Below are positions 39,938 through 51,495 of a stretch of 64,000 nt of DNA, piece after piece. The notes under the pieces are model-generated. The model made no database searches. It worked only from the letters and a program-made list of their open reading frames with translations, and was not told where the DNA came from. The translations under genes and the position numbers were made by a program. Numbering within the stretch: position 1 is the stretch's first letter; each line of letters begins with the position of its first letter. Source of the DNA: Tubulanus polymorphus (lineage: Eukaryota > Nemertea > Palaeonemertea > Tubulaniformes > Tubulanidae); the NCBI RefSeq assembly GCF_964204645.1, contig NC_134031.1, positions 9,586,501-9,650,500 of the forward strand. The letters are read 5' to 3'.

Positions 39938-40473
39938 TTTATTTTTATAATATTTTTCATATTTCCTAAATGTTTTTATTTTCTACTAATGTTTTACCTT
40001 CATGAAATTTAAATTCAATAGCAGCTGGTCCAATATCACTTTTGAATGCTACGGTTATTTCTATTTCTTTTTTTATCATCTAATGAATTAACATAATTTC
40101 TTACATCCTCCATGTATGGTCTTTTATTGTTTAATTTTTTTTTAATTCTTTTAATTGTCTTCTGTTTCTTATCAATATCTTTATCAAAATATTCTTCACC
40201 TAAAATATCATTATTAATATTTCTAATATGACTTTTAGATTTTAAATGTTCTTTATAATATCTTTTATCACTGAATGATTGATTACATGTATCACAGTTG
40301 TATGTTTCTTTTTCATTCTTTAATTCATCTAATTTAGTTTCTAATATATCATCTTTATATTCCAACTTTAATTTATTTTCTAAGTGAGATTTAGTTTTAT
40401 CATGTCTTGCTTTTTGAGATTTATCTATATTAATTTTACATGTTGGACAGTAGTACTTCTTATTTGCTTCCAT
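39938..40473 (-). pseudogene. polB: Zinc-finger/PolB N-terminus, copy 3
   Basis: Start MEANKKYYCPTCKINIDKSQ; the open 145 codons contain two C2H2 fingers (CPTC...H-KTKSH and CDTCNQSF...HLKSKSH), then EDVRNYVNSLDDKK before a frameshift. The fingers are better preserved than in the plus-strand copy, where the first Cys of the second finger is a TGA. The early-type box lies at about 40,480-40,530. Confidence 0.8.
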
Positions 40474-40552
40474 TTCAATATTAAATTTTTTATCAAAATT
40501 TATTTTAGAAGTTATTCATTTATAAAATATTCATATGTATGAATATTTTAAG

Positions 40553-40674
40553 AGTAATAGGGATAAAAGGGGTTCAGGTCAAAGGTTGAAAGGTCGAAAA
40601 ATAAATTCGAGTGTGCGGGAATTTATTTTTCGATCTTTCGACCTTTGGCTTGAACCCCTATTATCCCTATTACT
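40553..40674. repeat. Hairpin capping the early module, copy 4
   Basis: A nearly perfect inverted repeat runs from AGTAATAGGGATAA to TTATCCCTATTACT with arms of about 57 bases. The arms include GGTCAAAGGTTGAAAGGTCG and its complement, around the core AATAAATTCGAGTGTGCGGG followed by AATTTATT. The core is a variant of the one in copies 2 and 3. One side is the early promoter; the other side cuts the MDEG gene. Confidence 0.92.
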
Positions 40675-40764
40675 TATATTACAAGGTATTATATAATATA
40701 GACCATTATTATTTTCAGGTTGATCATTGTATGGAATATGTTTATATACTTTACCTTCGTCCAT
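40675..40764 (-). pseudogene. Start of the post-capsid gene (MDEG), truncated by the hairpin
   Basis: MDEGKVYKHIPYNDQPENNN, then YYIIP, is cut off after about 30 codons at the hairpin. It follows the capsid copy at 40,801 just as the MEGG gene follows the capsid at 32,204, and the YVIPY/YYIIP motif is shared. It is therefore the homologous gene, with a diverged N-terminus. Confidence 0.6.
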
Positions 40765-40800
40765 TTATAATATAAATTTGCATTAAAGATGATTTTATTA

Positions 40801-42063
40801 TTACATAATACTATGTAATTGAGAATTTGTAATATCTAATTGCGCGTCAGATATAATATAAATATATATTTTATAATTTTGACCTCCTTTCTTCTTTTTC
40901 ATGAATAATTGAATACCATCTTTTGTGTTCTGCAGCTTTTTACCAGAGCCATGTAACAAGTTATCTTAGGTTGTTCTAAAATCTTACCATAATGCAAATT
41001 CATTGCCGGTATAATAATCTATTTGATTAATATTACAATCTTAAGATAGTTTATATTTTTTCTGTCGTAAAATGTTTTTTAAATTTCAACCCATTGATCG
41101 ATCATTCTCATTCCTTGACAAAATATTTTATTTGCTATACCTTCAATAGTTATTTCTACTTTCGATATTTCTGGATTATAATATTTAAATAATGGTTCAA
41201 CTTTAATTGCACCATTAGAATATAAAGTGGTTAAGTGGTTAATGGTTATATTAATAAACCTTTAATAGATCTTCTAGGAAAGTTAATATTTTCATTAATT
41301 ATTTCATCAGCCGCATTAATAGTTACAGTTTTAAATTCATCGATATAATCATATAATAATGAACAACCTTGGTTATATTGAGTCTGAATTGAGCTAGTAA
41401 TATTTTCATCAGTTATTGTGTCATATTCTAAACATATATTTGATAATTCATAACCCATATCTTTAACAACGCTAGATAGCACAATTTCATTCACCGGTGC
41501 AAATGTTATTTCGAATATAATATCTTCTCGTATAGCATATGTATATAAAGGCCCATTATTATTTATCAATTCAAATTCTAATGGAATTTTATATTTACTT
41601 CCACAAATCGTTGTAATCAAATAATCTACGTCATTGGTTACTACTGCATTATGTGCCTCAGATCTTAATTTATTAAGATTTTCTGATTGAATACCTTGAA
41701 ATATCATATTATTTCTTTTTTCTTTAGTTAGCCATAAATCTTTATAATACACGAATGAATTATAATCATCTAATGAAACAAATTTTCCGGTCCAATCTTT
41801 ATACTTATTGTTTTAATTAAATATCTTCCAACTTTATCGACAACGTAATTATCATTATTGCCAGTTACTTCTATATCAGCCGATAAATGAATACTATTTG
41901 GAACATAATAAGTATTTTGATTTCATCTAGGAATTCAAACATATGAAGTTTCATTAGGATTAATATAAGAAGGATAATGAGTAATTATATGATGAGATCT
42001 TTCTGCTATAATTGCATTACATATTCAAGAATTTTTAGAAGGATTTATATAACACGCATTCAT
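40801..42063 (-). pseudogene. Major capsid protein, double jelly-roll, copy 2
   Basis: This copy is uninterrupted by elements, with about 410 codons. The largest open part (41,246-41,752) has PVNEIVLSSVVKDMGYELSN, EYDTITDENITSS, LLYDYIDEFKT and NFPRRSIKGLLI. N-terminal blocks ERSHHIITHYPS and VTGNNDNYVVDKVGRYLIKT and the C-terminal blocks (QGMRMIDQW, YTGNEFALW, HGSGKKLQN, YIISDAQL) are present in other frames or separated by stops. It starts in a TTTAAATAAATG context. Together with copy 1 it gives two independent, differently broken versions of the same gene. Confidence 0.78.
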
Positions 42064-42084
42064 TTATTTAAAGGAAAATGTTAC

Positions 42085-42560
42085 TTATTTATTTTTTATA
42101 TTTACTTATCCAAAAATAACTACACGTTATATTTTCTGATGTATTGTAATCCTTTATTTTAGAATCATTATTTAATTTAATATTCTTTGTTTTAGTTTCT
42201 TTTGATTGTTTATTTTTCTTTAATTTTTTCACCCTTCATTAGTTTTGGAGCAGTGATGACTTTTTTACTGATATAATTTAACCTAAATGAATTATTTATT
42301 CCAGCAGTCTTGATTAAATTATCATACCGCATTATATTCCCCATCTTTATATTAAATCATTAAATTTAATGAACAAATAAGGACCTATACAATAATTTAA
42401 TCTTATATGAGATTTATCTAAATAATTTTCATATCTTACTATATTGTCTGGAATAGATCTACTTTTGTCTTTATGAATACAGCCTCAAATAAAACTTTTG
42501 TGTCGAATGAATTTGTGTTGAATTCGCTGTATACCGGGCTTGGTAAATCCTTCACTATTA
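42085..42560 (-). pseudogene. CATTGCG protein C-terminus joined to the end of the 410-aa membrane gene
   Basis: The frame fragments NSEGFTKPGIQRI, SRSIPDNIVRYENYLDKSH, RLNYCIGP and KTKNIKLNNDSKIKDYNT match 35,900-36,400. Just before the capsid ATG the sequence switches to a remnant of the final codons of the gene at 34,287. The acidic gene and nearly all of the 410-aa gene are deleted between the two. Confidence 0.6.
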
Positions 42561-42577
42561 ATAATTAATTCTTTTAA

Positions 42578-43007
42578 TGATTAATCTTGATCTTCAATTG
42601 TAATATTTCCATTTAAACTAATAATATAATCTAGTGTATTTTTTAATGTATTAATTTCTTTTATATTAGATTTTATTTTTTCTTTATTACTTTTTATATT
42701 CAATTTTGAGCTTATGCCAGTTAATACACTTGATGATAATCCTAGCACACCAATTGATATAGCATAGCTAAAGGTGTTAATGGTGAGAATATTTGAGAGT
42801 GAGCTAAACAAGTTATCACCGAACTAATTGAAACAGACCCACTAATAATAAAATAGTATATAGTTTTAGATTTTAAATAATTTTTCTTTTTAACTTTTAA
42901 ATCATTTTATATTCAAATTCTAATATTTGTTTTTCTAGATATAATTTCAATTTTGTTTTATTGATATCATGAGGAATAATATCAATATTATCAACTTTAT
43001 CTTCCAT
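42578..43007 (-). pseudogene. Viral membrane protein (VDKVDNIDIIPHD), copy 3
   Basis: It starts MEDKVDNIDIIPHDINKTK and breaks by frameshift, with an open later part (42,581-42,811) containing YAISIGVLGLSSSVLTGISS and NTLDYIISLNGNIT. A deletion removes the start of the following gene. This ATG is the last recognisable viral base block; the GT-rich tract starts 15 bases upstream of it. Confidence 0.55.
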
Positions 43008-43021
43008 TTATTTAACAAAAA

Positions 43022-43039
43022 TGTATGTATGTGTGTGTG

Positions 43040-43094
<55 letters not shown>

Positions 43095-43095
43095 A
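43022..43095. repeat. (TG)n/(TGCG)n microsatellite
   Basis: About 30 bases of alternating TG pass into about ten GCGT units. ORFs across it are artefacts. It marks the boundary between the virus and the Penelope-like element. Confidence 0.9.
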
Positions 43096-45279
43096 GACAG
43101 AGGGTGAAAACAGAAGAGCATGTGAGCTACAAAATGACTGTAAACCTTCAGTCCAATGCAAAGATGTCAAGCCCGAAAACATCAAAGAAAAAAATGCCGA
43201 AGTCGTTAACCTATCCAGTAAGTTATTAACGGGACCCCAAAAAGACCTGTTACACAAGGGCTTTGAATTTGTACCTTCACGGAGAAATCTAGACATTGCC
43301 AAAATCATCACTGATTTACATGAATGGGAACGTCGGATGAGACTCAAGGAATTCTTTTACGATAATTCAGCAGACGATCAACCCATCTATGAAAAAGAAC
43401 AATTCCATCAAAAGAAATCAAGTACATGGATGCCTCCAACAGGTAGAGACAATTATTTGGACACATAAATTCCCCAAGAACCTAAATAAATCTGAAGAAA
43501 AGGCAATGATAGAACTCCTGAATGATGGAGATATAGTAATTAGACCAGCTGATAAGGGCTCGGGTATAGTGATAATGGATATATCCAAATACATTGAACA
43601 GGTAGAAAATGAAATGTCCAAAACAAATCATACAAATCAATTGCTTCAGATCAAACAGGAAAAATAGCAAACAAAGTTAAGAAATTGGTCAACAATCTAT
43701 ATAAACAGGGAGCTATTTCCAAGGATTAAAAAAATACCTAATGCCTCCGGATCCAACACCCGGGAAATTACAGGCTAACCCCAAAATACACAAAAAAGGT
43801 AACCCTTTAAGGACAATTGTTAATGGGCGCTCTCACCCAACAGAGAAAATTGCTGAATTTGTTGAGTCACAATTAAGAGAATATGTATAGAGCCTAGATA
43901 GTTATATAAAGGACACTACACACTTCCTCAACAAAATATCGAAATTTGAAGGGCCCTGACCAAAAAACAATACTTTTTTGTATCGATGTTAAGGGTCTTT
44001 ATCCCAATGTCCCCCGTAAGGAAGCCAGAATAGCTGTAAAAAAAGGCTCTAGACAGACGTACAGGAACAAATCTAGTCTCGACTGAAATGATATTAGATT
44101 TAATGGACATGGTATTGGAAAATAATAATTTTTCTTTTATGGACAATCATTATATACAGCAAGAGGGAACGGCTATAGGTATGAATTATGCATGTACGTA
44201 TTTAGGGGAATGGGAGAAAGAACTACTAGACAGGTCACCAAAGAAACCACTAGCCTACGAACGCTATGTGGACGATATCTGGGGTATCTGGGTAGGCTCG
44301 TTGGGGGAACTACAAAATTTCCAAAAATTAGCAAATACGATTAATAAAAACATACAAGTAGATTTGAGACATTCAGAAAAAGAAATAGAACACATTGACG
44401 TATTGGTTTATATCAAAGATGATAGACTAAATACAGACTTATATTGCAAAAAAACTGATAAACATCTTTATTTAGACTATTCTTCATGCCGCCCAGAAAC
44501 AACAAAAAAAGCCATACCATATGGTCTAGGCATCCGTCTAAGACGTATTTGTTCAGAAGACAACACTTTTTTTCAAAAAAAAGAACTGACTACTTATCTC
44601 ACCTCAAGGGGTTACCCCAGGAACCTAATAGATAAACAAATAAATAAAGCAGAAGCCCTTGATCGTAATAGTTTACTGAATTATAAAGGTGTAGAAAAAA
44701 ATACAAATCGTGTACCCCTAACTCTGATGTATTCAAAAGCTATACCGGAGTTACACAAAATTCAGAGAAAAGGACATACAACCCTACAAAAGACAGAAAG
44801 ACTAACCAAAATATTCAAAGAACCACCTATTGTAGCTTACAGAAGGGATACTTCATTATGTGATATTTTAATACACAAAAAACATAACCTAATGTTTTCT
44901 AAAAAAACAAAATAGATGTGAACCATGCGGTAAAACTGCGCAATATGTCTGTACTTGTCTAACTCAGATAAGTTCATCAATTATGAAGGGTCCTCGTATT
45001 ATGTCCGAAACTTTATCAACTGTAAATCACAATGTGGTGTATGCAATTTTTTGTAATAAATGTGACAAATTTATCTACGTGGGGGAGACGGGGGATTCAC
45101 TATACCAACGTCAATTACTCAATTTGTCCCTAATACACCGTAAAACTGACGATCCAATCGCACAACATTTCCACACTTTAAACCATTCTATATCCAACCT
45201 ATCAATCATGGGCATTGAAAAACTTTATAAAATGATTCCTATAGAAAGACTATTGAAAAATTGTGGATTAAGAAATTAA
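43096..45279 (+). mobile_element. Penelope-like retroelement with GIY-YIG endonuclease (broken)
   Basis: The single long ORF is split into at least five frames. N-terminal part: GPQKDLLHKGFEFVPSRRNL and the RT entry block LNDGDIVIRPADKGSGIVIM. RT core: a broken KIHKKGNPLR-like region, FCIDVKGLYPNVP-like (about 43,975), QEGTAIGMNYACTYLGEWE and the catalytic YVDDIWGIW (about 44,258). Then DLYCKKTDKHLYLDYSS and the thumb, a Cys-rich linker (CEPCGKTAQYVC), and a C-terminal nuclease with VVYAIFCNKCDKFIYVGETG (GIY-YIG core), R and HF--LNH motifs. This domain order is diagnostic of endonuclease-bearing PLEs. Several frameshifts and stops make it inactive. Confidence 0.9.
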
Positions 45280-47106
45280 GAACACAAAAACCATTTGGTA
45301 TCAATAGCAAACTAAACTAGTTGCAATAAAAGTAAGAATATTAGGCTATTGCCCACTTCGCATCATCTGTATCAATGTGACAATACATCGAGAATTTCGT
45401 TTGTTTTATAATTAAGAGACTTCATTTATATATACATTTATACACAATAATATAAATCACATTGTTTTCACTTGTCTAATGATTCAGCCGGCTGCACAAA
45501 TGTTACAGCTTGTGATATTTTCATAAATAAGATAATTAACTTGAAATTACCTACAACACCTCCCAACGCATATGTTGTATAGTTTGAAAGGCCTCGTGAA
45601 ATTACTAGATAGATACATACCAAAATGACCGTCAGTCAGTCAACTTCGATGTTTGTAATAAAGGTAAATCGTAGGCTTACGAATACTTATACCAAATAGT
45701 TGTACCCACTTTCATCAAAATACAATTGAATACCTAGGAGTTGTCCGCGCAAATTTTTCCCTACATAGAAAGAGAGATAACAAATGACCGCCAGTCAGCT
45801 ATCTTTGTTTTGTTTTCATAGGTAAATCGATACACAATTACACACCATACGTACCAAATAGCTGTGTTAAGATAGTTGAAATGACCGCCATGATTAAAAA
45901 AAAAGTTAAATAAGAGATGCAAAGCTACATACCATATACCAAAATACTGTCCAACCAAAGACCTTATACGAGGTTCACGCACACGATTTTTCGTCGGGAA
46001 ATCGAGTGACGTGCGCGCATCTTAATAGACTTCGTTTGTGGTAAGATATATTTCTACAATAAAAGCATAACCCTTTGATAAAATCTCATCAAATTAGATT
46101 TTAGTAACTCTCAGATAGTTGATATGAAACCGGATCCTCTTTTAAAATTAATGGTGTCGGAACCCAATGTGATGTCAATGGTTACTGGACGAGTCATTTT
46201 ATCTTATTCCGCAATTTTCTCTCTTGATATCTGCTTAAATTGTGTTTTCTTTTTCATCCATCTCTGGGTAAATGCACTGTACGCTCAACTGGAGTTGCGT
46301 GAATAATGTTGTGTATGTGAAGATACATTTCGACACAACCTTTTATTTTTCTAACTGGGTCAAAAGCTGAGACATGGAGATGTTGAGACGACTAAACAGG
46401 TAGAAACACGAGAAAAATCCGCCATGGATTGCATCAATTGATCTAAACATTAATTCAAAAAAAATATATTCACAGCATGACGTGGATGGGTCAAACATTG
46501 TACAGCATTTTAAAATTGATGTTGCGTAACGGCGTGAAATTTCTACGACTTCGCTGGATTTAATACGCTTCTCGTACTCTAAAGCTGGATGAATAGCAAT
46601 CCTAACGGTGTCACTAACTTTAATCTACATTATCGTCATTCGCATTGACGGTGACAGGTCCATTTGTAACCGTATTCTTATCTAATGACACAGGTAAAGT
46701 CTCTTTCCGTGAGTGATTAGTCTGAACCTATTGTGTCACTCACACATTACTAATGTTATGGGCTCTCAATCGAATCACTGACGACAAAAAAGTTTGAAAC
46801 TCTAAGTAGCAATTTTTATATCTATACTGTATATCTAAAAACCTAGTCAAATGCTTTTAAGAAATGACGATTAATAACCTACGTTTTATCATCACGATTT
46901 TGATATATTTTTCTATTGAACAGTGCGAAGATAAATGGCTGCAACTGATTTAGTGGAACATCACCTGCTGAATACAAGCATCACCTTGTGATTTCAGTGG
47001 CATTCCACTCGCATAGTTTATAGCTGCCTAGATGTCACATGCAGTAAATCGAGATCAAACGCTGCAAATCACTCGTTCTTTACCAGCGAACGTGGAATGT
47101 GGTATA
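45280..47106. other. Host-like intergenic DNA
   Basis: No gene is recognised. Two diverged copies of a unit of about 160-180 bases (start ATGACCG(T/C)CAGTCAG, then GGTAAATCG, then ACCAAATAG(T/C)TGT) lie at 45,623-45,710 and 45,783-45,875. Base composition is typical of an animal intergenic region and clearly less AT-rich than the viral mosaic. Confidence 0.5.
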
Positions 47107-47351
47107 ATGTCACGTTGTACACAATTTCGTTGTTTATTCGTGTTCATTCGTATAATCTGCGTACCATGGGTGTTAAGTGAAGATATTAAAAGTTTGGATG
47201 ACTTGATGATTCCTGAAGGACCCGGTACCTCATCTTCTCAATGCGGCCTTTGTGTCTGTACGTACAAACCTCCGAGTTCTCTGAAAGCAGTATGTAGCGG
47301 ATTAAACATAACAAAAATACCTCAAGATCTACCCGCAAACGTAACATTCAT
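47107..47351 (+). CDS. 5' coding exon of a secreted or membrane LRR protein
   Basis: The likely start is the ATG at 47,107 (MSRCTQFRCLFVFIRIICVP), because it gives a signal peptide with a hydrophobic core ending near WVLSED; the upstream ATG at 47,032 would bury it. Residues 50-81 form an LRRNT cap: CGLCVCTYKPPSSLKAVCSG, then LNITKIPQDLPANVTFM, with the C-x-C...C spacing and the I-P--LP-N-T pattern that leads into the first leucine-rich repeat. The exon ends at a GTAAGT donor (47,352-47,357). No LRR exon was found downstream, so the intron probably exceeds the window. The receptor family cannot be named. Confidence 0.62.
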
Positions 47352-48402
47352 GTAAGTAATCAATTGACTTCTTTGATTCAATTCAATGTATCGAATTATA
47401 GTTGCAATGAAGTTCATTGCTCAGAACACTGATTGACTAGGCAGTGCTCAATCTCAATTCCCTCTCTGTTAAATTCATAAACTCAAAAAATGAGAAAAGG
47501 AAATACAAACCTTTTTTTATCTGATCTTCATTGTATGTAAGTTATTTCGTACTTTTCAATAACGTAAACAACTTCTATGAAACATCGGAAAAAGCCTCCC
47601 TCCTGGCTCAGGAGGGATAGGTTATCATTCAGGTAGTTTTCTGATTCAAGCCACAGTGTCAAAACACAGTGGATGTTGAAAATAGTGTTTTATAGTTATT
47701 AGGTACAAATATTGTATGTAGGGATTTGAGGAAAGCACGTTTATCTCACGAACGGACGCATCAAGGACATCAGCGAGGATCCCTGTTTGGCAAAGACGCC
47801 CCAGGCCAAACACGACAATAGATATGAATGACAAAACAATTCATTATACTGTAATTTCCGAGCGCTACCCTTACTGCTATAATTTCATGCACCCTTCGGG
47901 CTTAACTGGGCCTGCACTTCGTATATTATAATGTGTATTTATATTGTTTTGTACATAATATTTGTCACTTACAATGGTAGTTTCATGGATTATTTGCTGC
48001 CGTCGTAGGAAACCGAAATATCCGAAAAATCGTTGCGAAATCTCAAATAGTTCTAATATCTATGATCCATCTTTACATTGTTACATATGTTATGTAAATT
48101 ATTGTGATCTTTACCTCTAAGATAGAATTTAGAATCCGATTCTATGAAGAGATAATTGTCACGATAGAATCTTGTCTTAACGTTAAATCAGGACTGTCTG
48201 TAATCTCGCGTACGTATTTCTCCAAACAACTCTAACTAACGACTTTTGTTCTGAGTCCTTACTCTATTGTCTAATTGTTCGTAGGTCTTTACTACATTCC
48301 CTGCGAATACTAAACGAAATTGAAGGTGGTTATGGCCGTATTGACATTGGCGTCACGTAATAACTTAGTTTATTGAGAAACATCGCACATGATACATATA
48401 AT

Positions 48403-48570
<168 letters not shown>

Positions 48571-51334
48571 TATCATATATGATTGTTAGTATAAACAACA
48601 ATTGTCTGGCAGGAAAATACAAGACAAGTCACTTATACTGCTGTCACTGTATCAAATATATTCATTATCTCTCTATATCACAATCAAGAGGCGAAGTTCT
48701 GTCGACGGCTGCTGCATAATGAAGATACGATTGACGGTCATTCCCATAATTGTTAAAAGGTCCGTACTACTGGAAAATCTTTCGCCCATAACACAATTTT
48801 TCGTGCATATTTGCATTCAATAACCAATACACAACCATTTGCATGTTTTGCCACCGTGGGCATCTTGTTAATAACGAGAGGAAGACAGGGGGTAGCTTTA
48901 AACGATGCCGAGGGCTCGGCATCTAGAATAAGAGGCACAAAATAGTCGAAAGCATCGTATATGAACAACCAGAGCTGTTTTTCATATAAATAGTATGATT
49001 TTTCTTTTATTCCTAATTTTGTAACAGACCATGGGTTCCTATTGAAGTAGTCAGAACTGTATCGGTATTTCTTGACGATACATTTTTTTTAAAGGCACTC
49101 GACAAATTTAAAGAATTGCACGCCCCATGCGACCCCTACTTAGAAGTTAAACTAGTTCATTATGTACGAGTTCTGTAATTATGAGCCAATTCTTAACTCA
49201 GAAGTGTGGAACTTTGCCAAGATTAACTTTACCCATTACAAGCCGCAGGTTTTTACTTAATCGAAGTGGTTCTAGCATGTACTATAATTGAATTTCGAAA
49301 GACTTGTCACTTTCAATTCCGGAAATAAACTTGTATCATTAATGTAATTAAAATCGGGTGAGAGGATTACTGCATAATCTGGCAACGTTTTCATGATTAC
49401 ATTTAATTTTAATCTCAAAATGTAAATATAGTACTGCTATGACCTTCTGTTCCCTGGACGCTGGTTCCAGGGAATACTAAAGATTTAGGTCTTGGTGTCT
49501 TCGACCTCAATTTCATTCGGCAGATCGTGGACCCATCTGATGACCACAGGTCGGGAATAAGTAGTCCTTCCGTGTTGCTGGCTAGTAGTGCTATATCAAC
49601 CTTGTTGTATGAATCTCCTCTATGGCAACGTGCCTTCTACATCGATTACTGTGCCCTATCCATTGTTGCCACTATGTATGATGTAGCGGCAACCGGTATC
49701 TTCCATGTGCTTGGATATAGGTTGCGCTGCCACTTTGATCCATGTGCTGGACGTTGTAACTATTCTGTTACCCATGAGTCCTGAAACTTTAGAAATAAAA
49801 ATCTGTTTTACCCTATAAGATTTCATGTTTAACCCCAACCGAAGCCACTTCATTGCACCATATATAAGTGAAAAGACAGATAACAAAAAAATTAATAGAT
49901 CACATACGTTGATAGATCATCTCGAATTAATCCATTGCTTTATCAATACAGCAGACATTGTTGTTTTTTATGTTTTAATCTCAATATTGACGAATTTGAA
50001 TTTACTTTTTGTTTTCGTATTCTATATTAAGTTATTACGTCAACATTAAATCAAAAAATCCCTTATTCAAATTAAACTAATTTGCACACGCCATTCTATA
50101 GCCACTTTAACATTATACGTTGTCTAGAACGGTCTAAATTTGCGGCCTTGTCATATCGCGGAACGACGGAATCGCGGAATTTTTTAAAAACACGGAATTT
50201 CTTCACTACGAATAGTAACCGGGTTTTCGCTCGGGGATACTCGGTGTCTGACAAGGCACCGGACCAATCGATACACTGAGTTAGCTTCGAATCACACTAT
50301 TAGCACGCAATTTTATCTGACATTATTCCATGATACCGTTCAGCTGCAGTCAGAATGTAGTCGGAAAAAGAGATCGGCACCAGGGCAAACATCGGTTATC
50401 GATGTTAATCGACTTTTTGCGATCTCAGTAGATTTGAGCACGGTCCTATCTATGAACATTCTAGGACATTGCCGTTATTTAAGAAATATAGATATGCAAT
50501 CCGGCATAAAAAGTACTAGGGAACTAGGCCTGAATTAAGTGAAACGGTATTTTCATTATCCTTAGAACTATTTTAACTGAACTTGGTACATCAGAAGCCC
50601 ATGCTGACTCACAAAAACTAGTGCATACGTTGAACACTAGGTGGCGCTTTGAAATAGTCATAGTTGAAAATGTCCTAGAATGTTCATAGATTACCGTGTC
50701 CAGATGCATGAAAACCGCAGTCACAAAAAAATTCTCAATAAATTACAGCCATTGACTCCTTCCTTAATTTATCATTAAGATATACATTTCCGAGTAAAGT
50801 AATTAAAGGCGACGTATTGCGGAACCAGTGGTAACTAGGCAGCGAATTAAACCATGCGTAGGTTTATAAACTCTTGTTTAGTCCATTCTAAATTTGGCGC
50901 GTTCCAGTTTAGACCGGTCTGACTAACGCGGCTTAAGTGTATATGCCATATCTCTCGGTAATATAACCATGTCATTTGACCCAGTGGCTCATTTTGTTTA
51001 AAGTTAATTAATTACCTTCCATCAACGTACAACATGGATGACAAATTCAATTAAAATGTGGGTAAACCCTGAGGCTTGTTGAGTATTGAATTGCAATCTT
51101 TCAATCAAGGAATCTTAAGCATTTCACCTAGTGGGACAATGTTTTTTCGGATATCATGTTTTGGGTTTCTTCAAGTCTGCGAATTTGGAGGCAAGATATA
51201 ATCCCCATTTCACCTACCCGAGCGTGATTTGTGTATTCGAAAACAGGTTCCTAACCGAAAAAAAAAATTCTTGCTCATGTCACGTAAATTTACCATTGAT
51301 TTTTGTGTTGTTTTTTTTTATATATAAAAACAAG

Positions 51335-51375
51335 AACAATATACCTACAAAGCAGAGATAATGGGTTTCTGCGCA
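51335..51375 (+). repeat. Degenerate left end of a Helitron-like element
   Basis: CTACAAAGCAGAGATAATGG then GTTTCTGCGCAGC resembles the TATAGCTGCAAAGCAGCGATAACGGG end of the elements in the virus, with about five changes. No right end was found nearby. Confidence 0.4.
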
Positions 51376-51419
51376 GCTTTGCCATGCATAATCGAAATGG
51401 AGGGAATTATAGTTTATTG

Positions 51420-51495
51420 AAATTTCGCACTGTCAGGATTCGAACCTGATGTGAAACGATCATGAGAATAACCAGTTCCATGCTGGTACACAGGA
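51420..51495 (-). repeat. tRNA-like SINE fragment
   Basis: On the minus strand, TCAGG-TTCGAAT-CCTGA forms a perfect T-arm followed by an acceptor-like end. The anticodon stem does not pair and the D-arm is poor. It is more likely a tRNA-derived SINE head than a tRNA gene. Confidence 0.4.

Noticed and set aside
1-43007. Bacterial or giant-virus contig contamination
   Set aside because: Viral pieces are interrupted by animal-type elements (hAT, Penelope, Gag, THAP exon with a splice donor) and pass into host-like DNA with an LRR exon. Integration explains this better, although long reads should confirm it.
43012-43347. Minus-strand ORF rich in Thr-His-Ala-Arg
   Set aside because: It is a translation of the GT/GCGT tract and the complement of the Penelope-like ORF.
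51420-51495. Possible tRNA gene on the minus strand
   Set aside because: Only the T-arm is perfect. The anticodon stem does not pair and box A is poor, so a SINE fragment is more likely.
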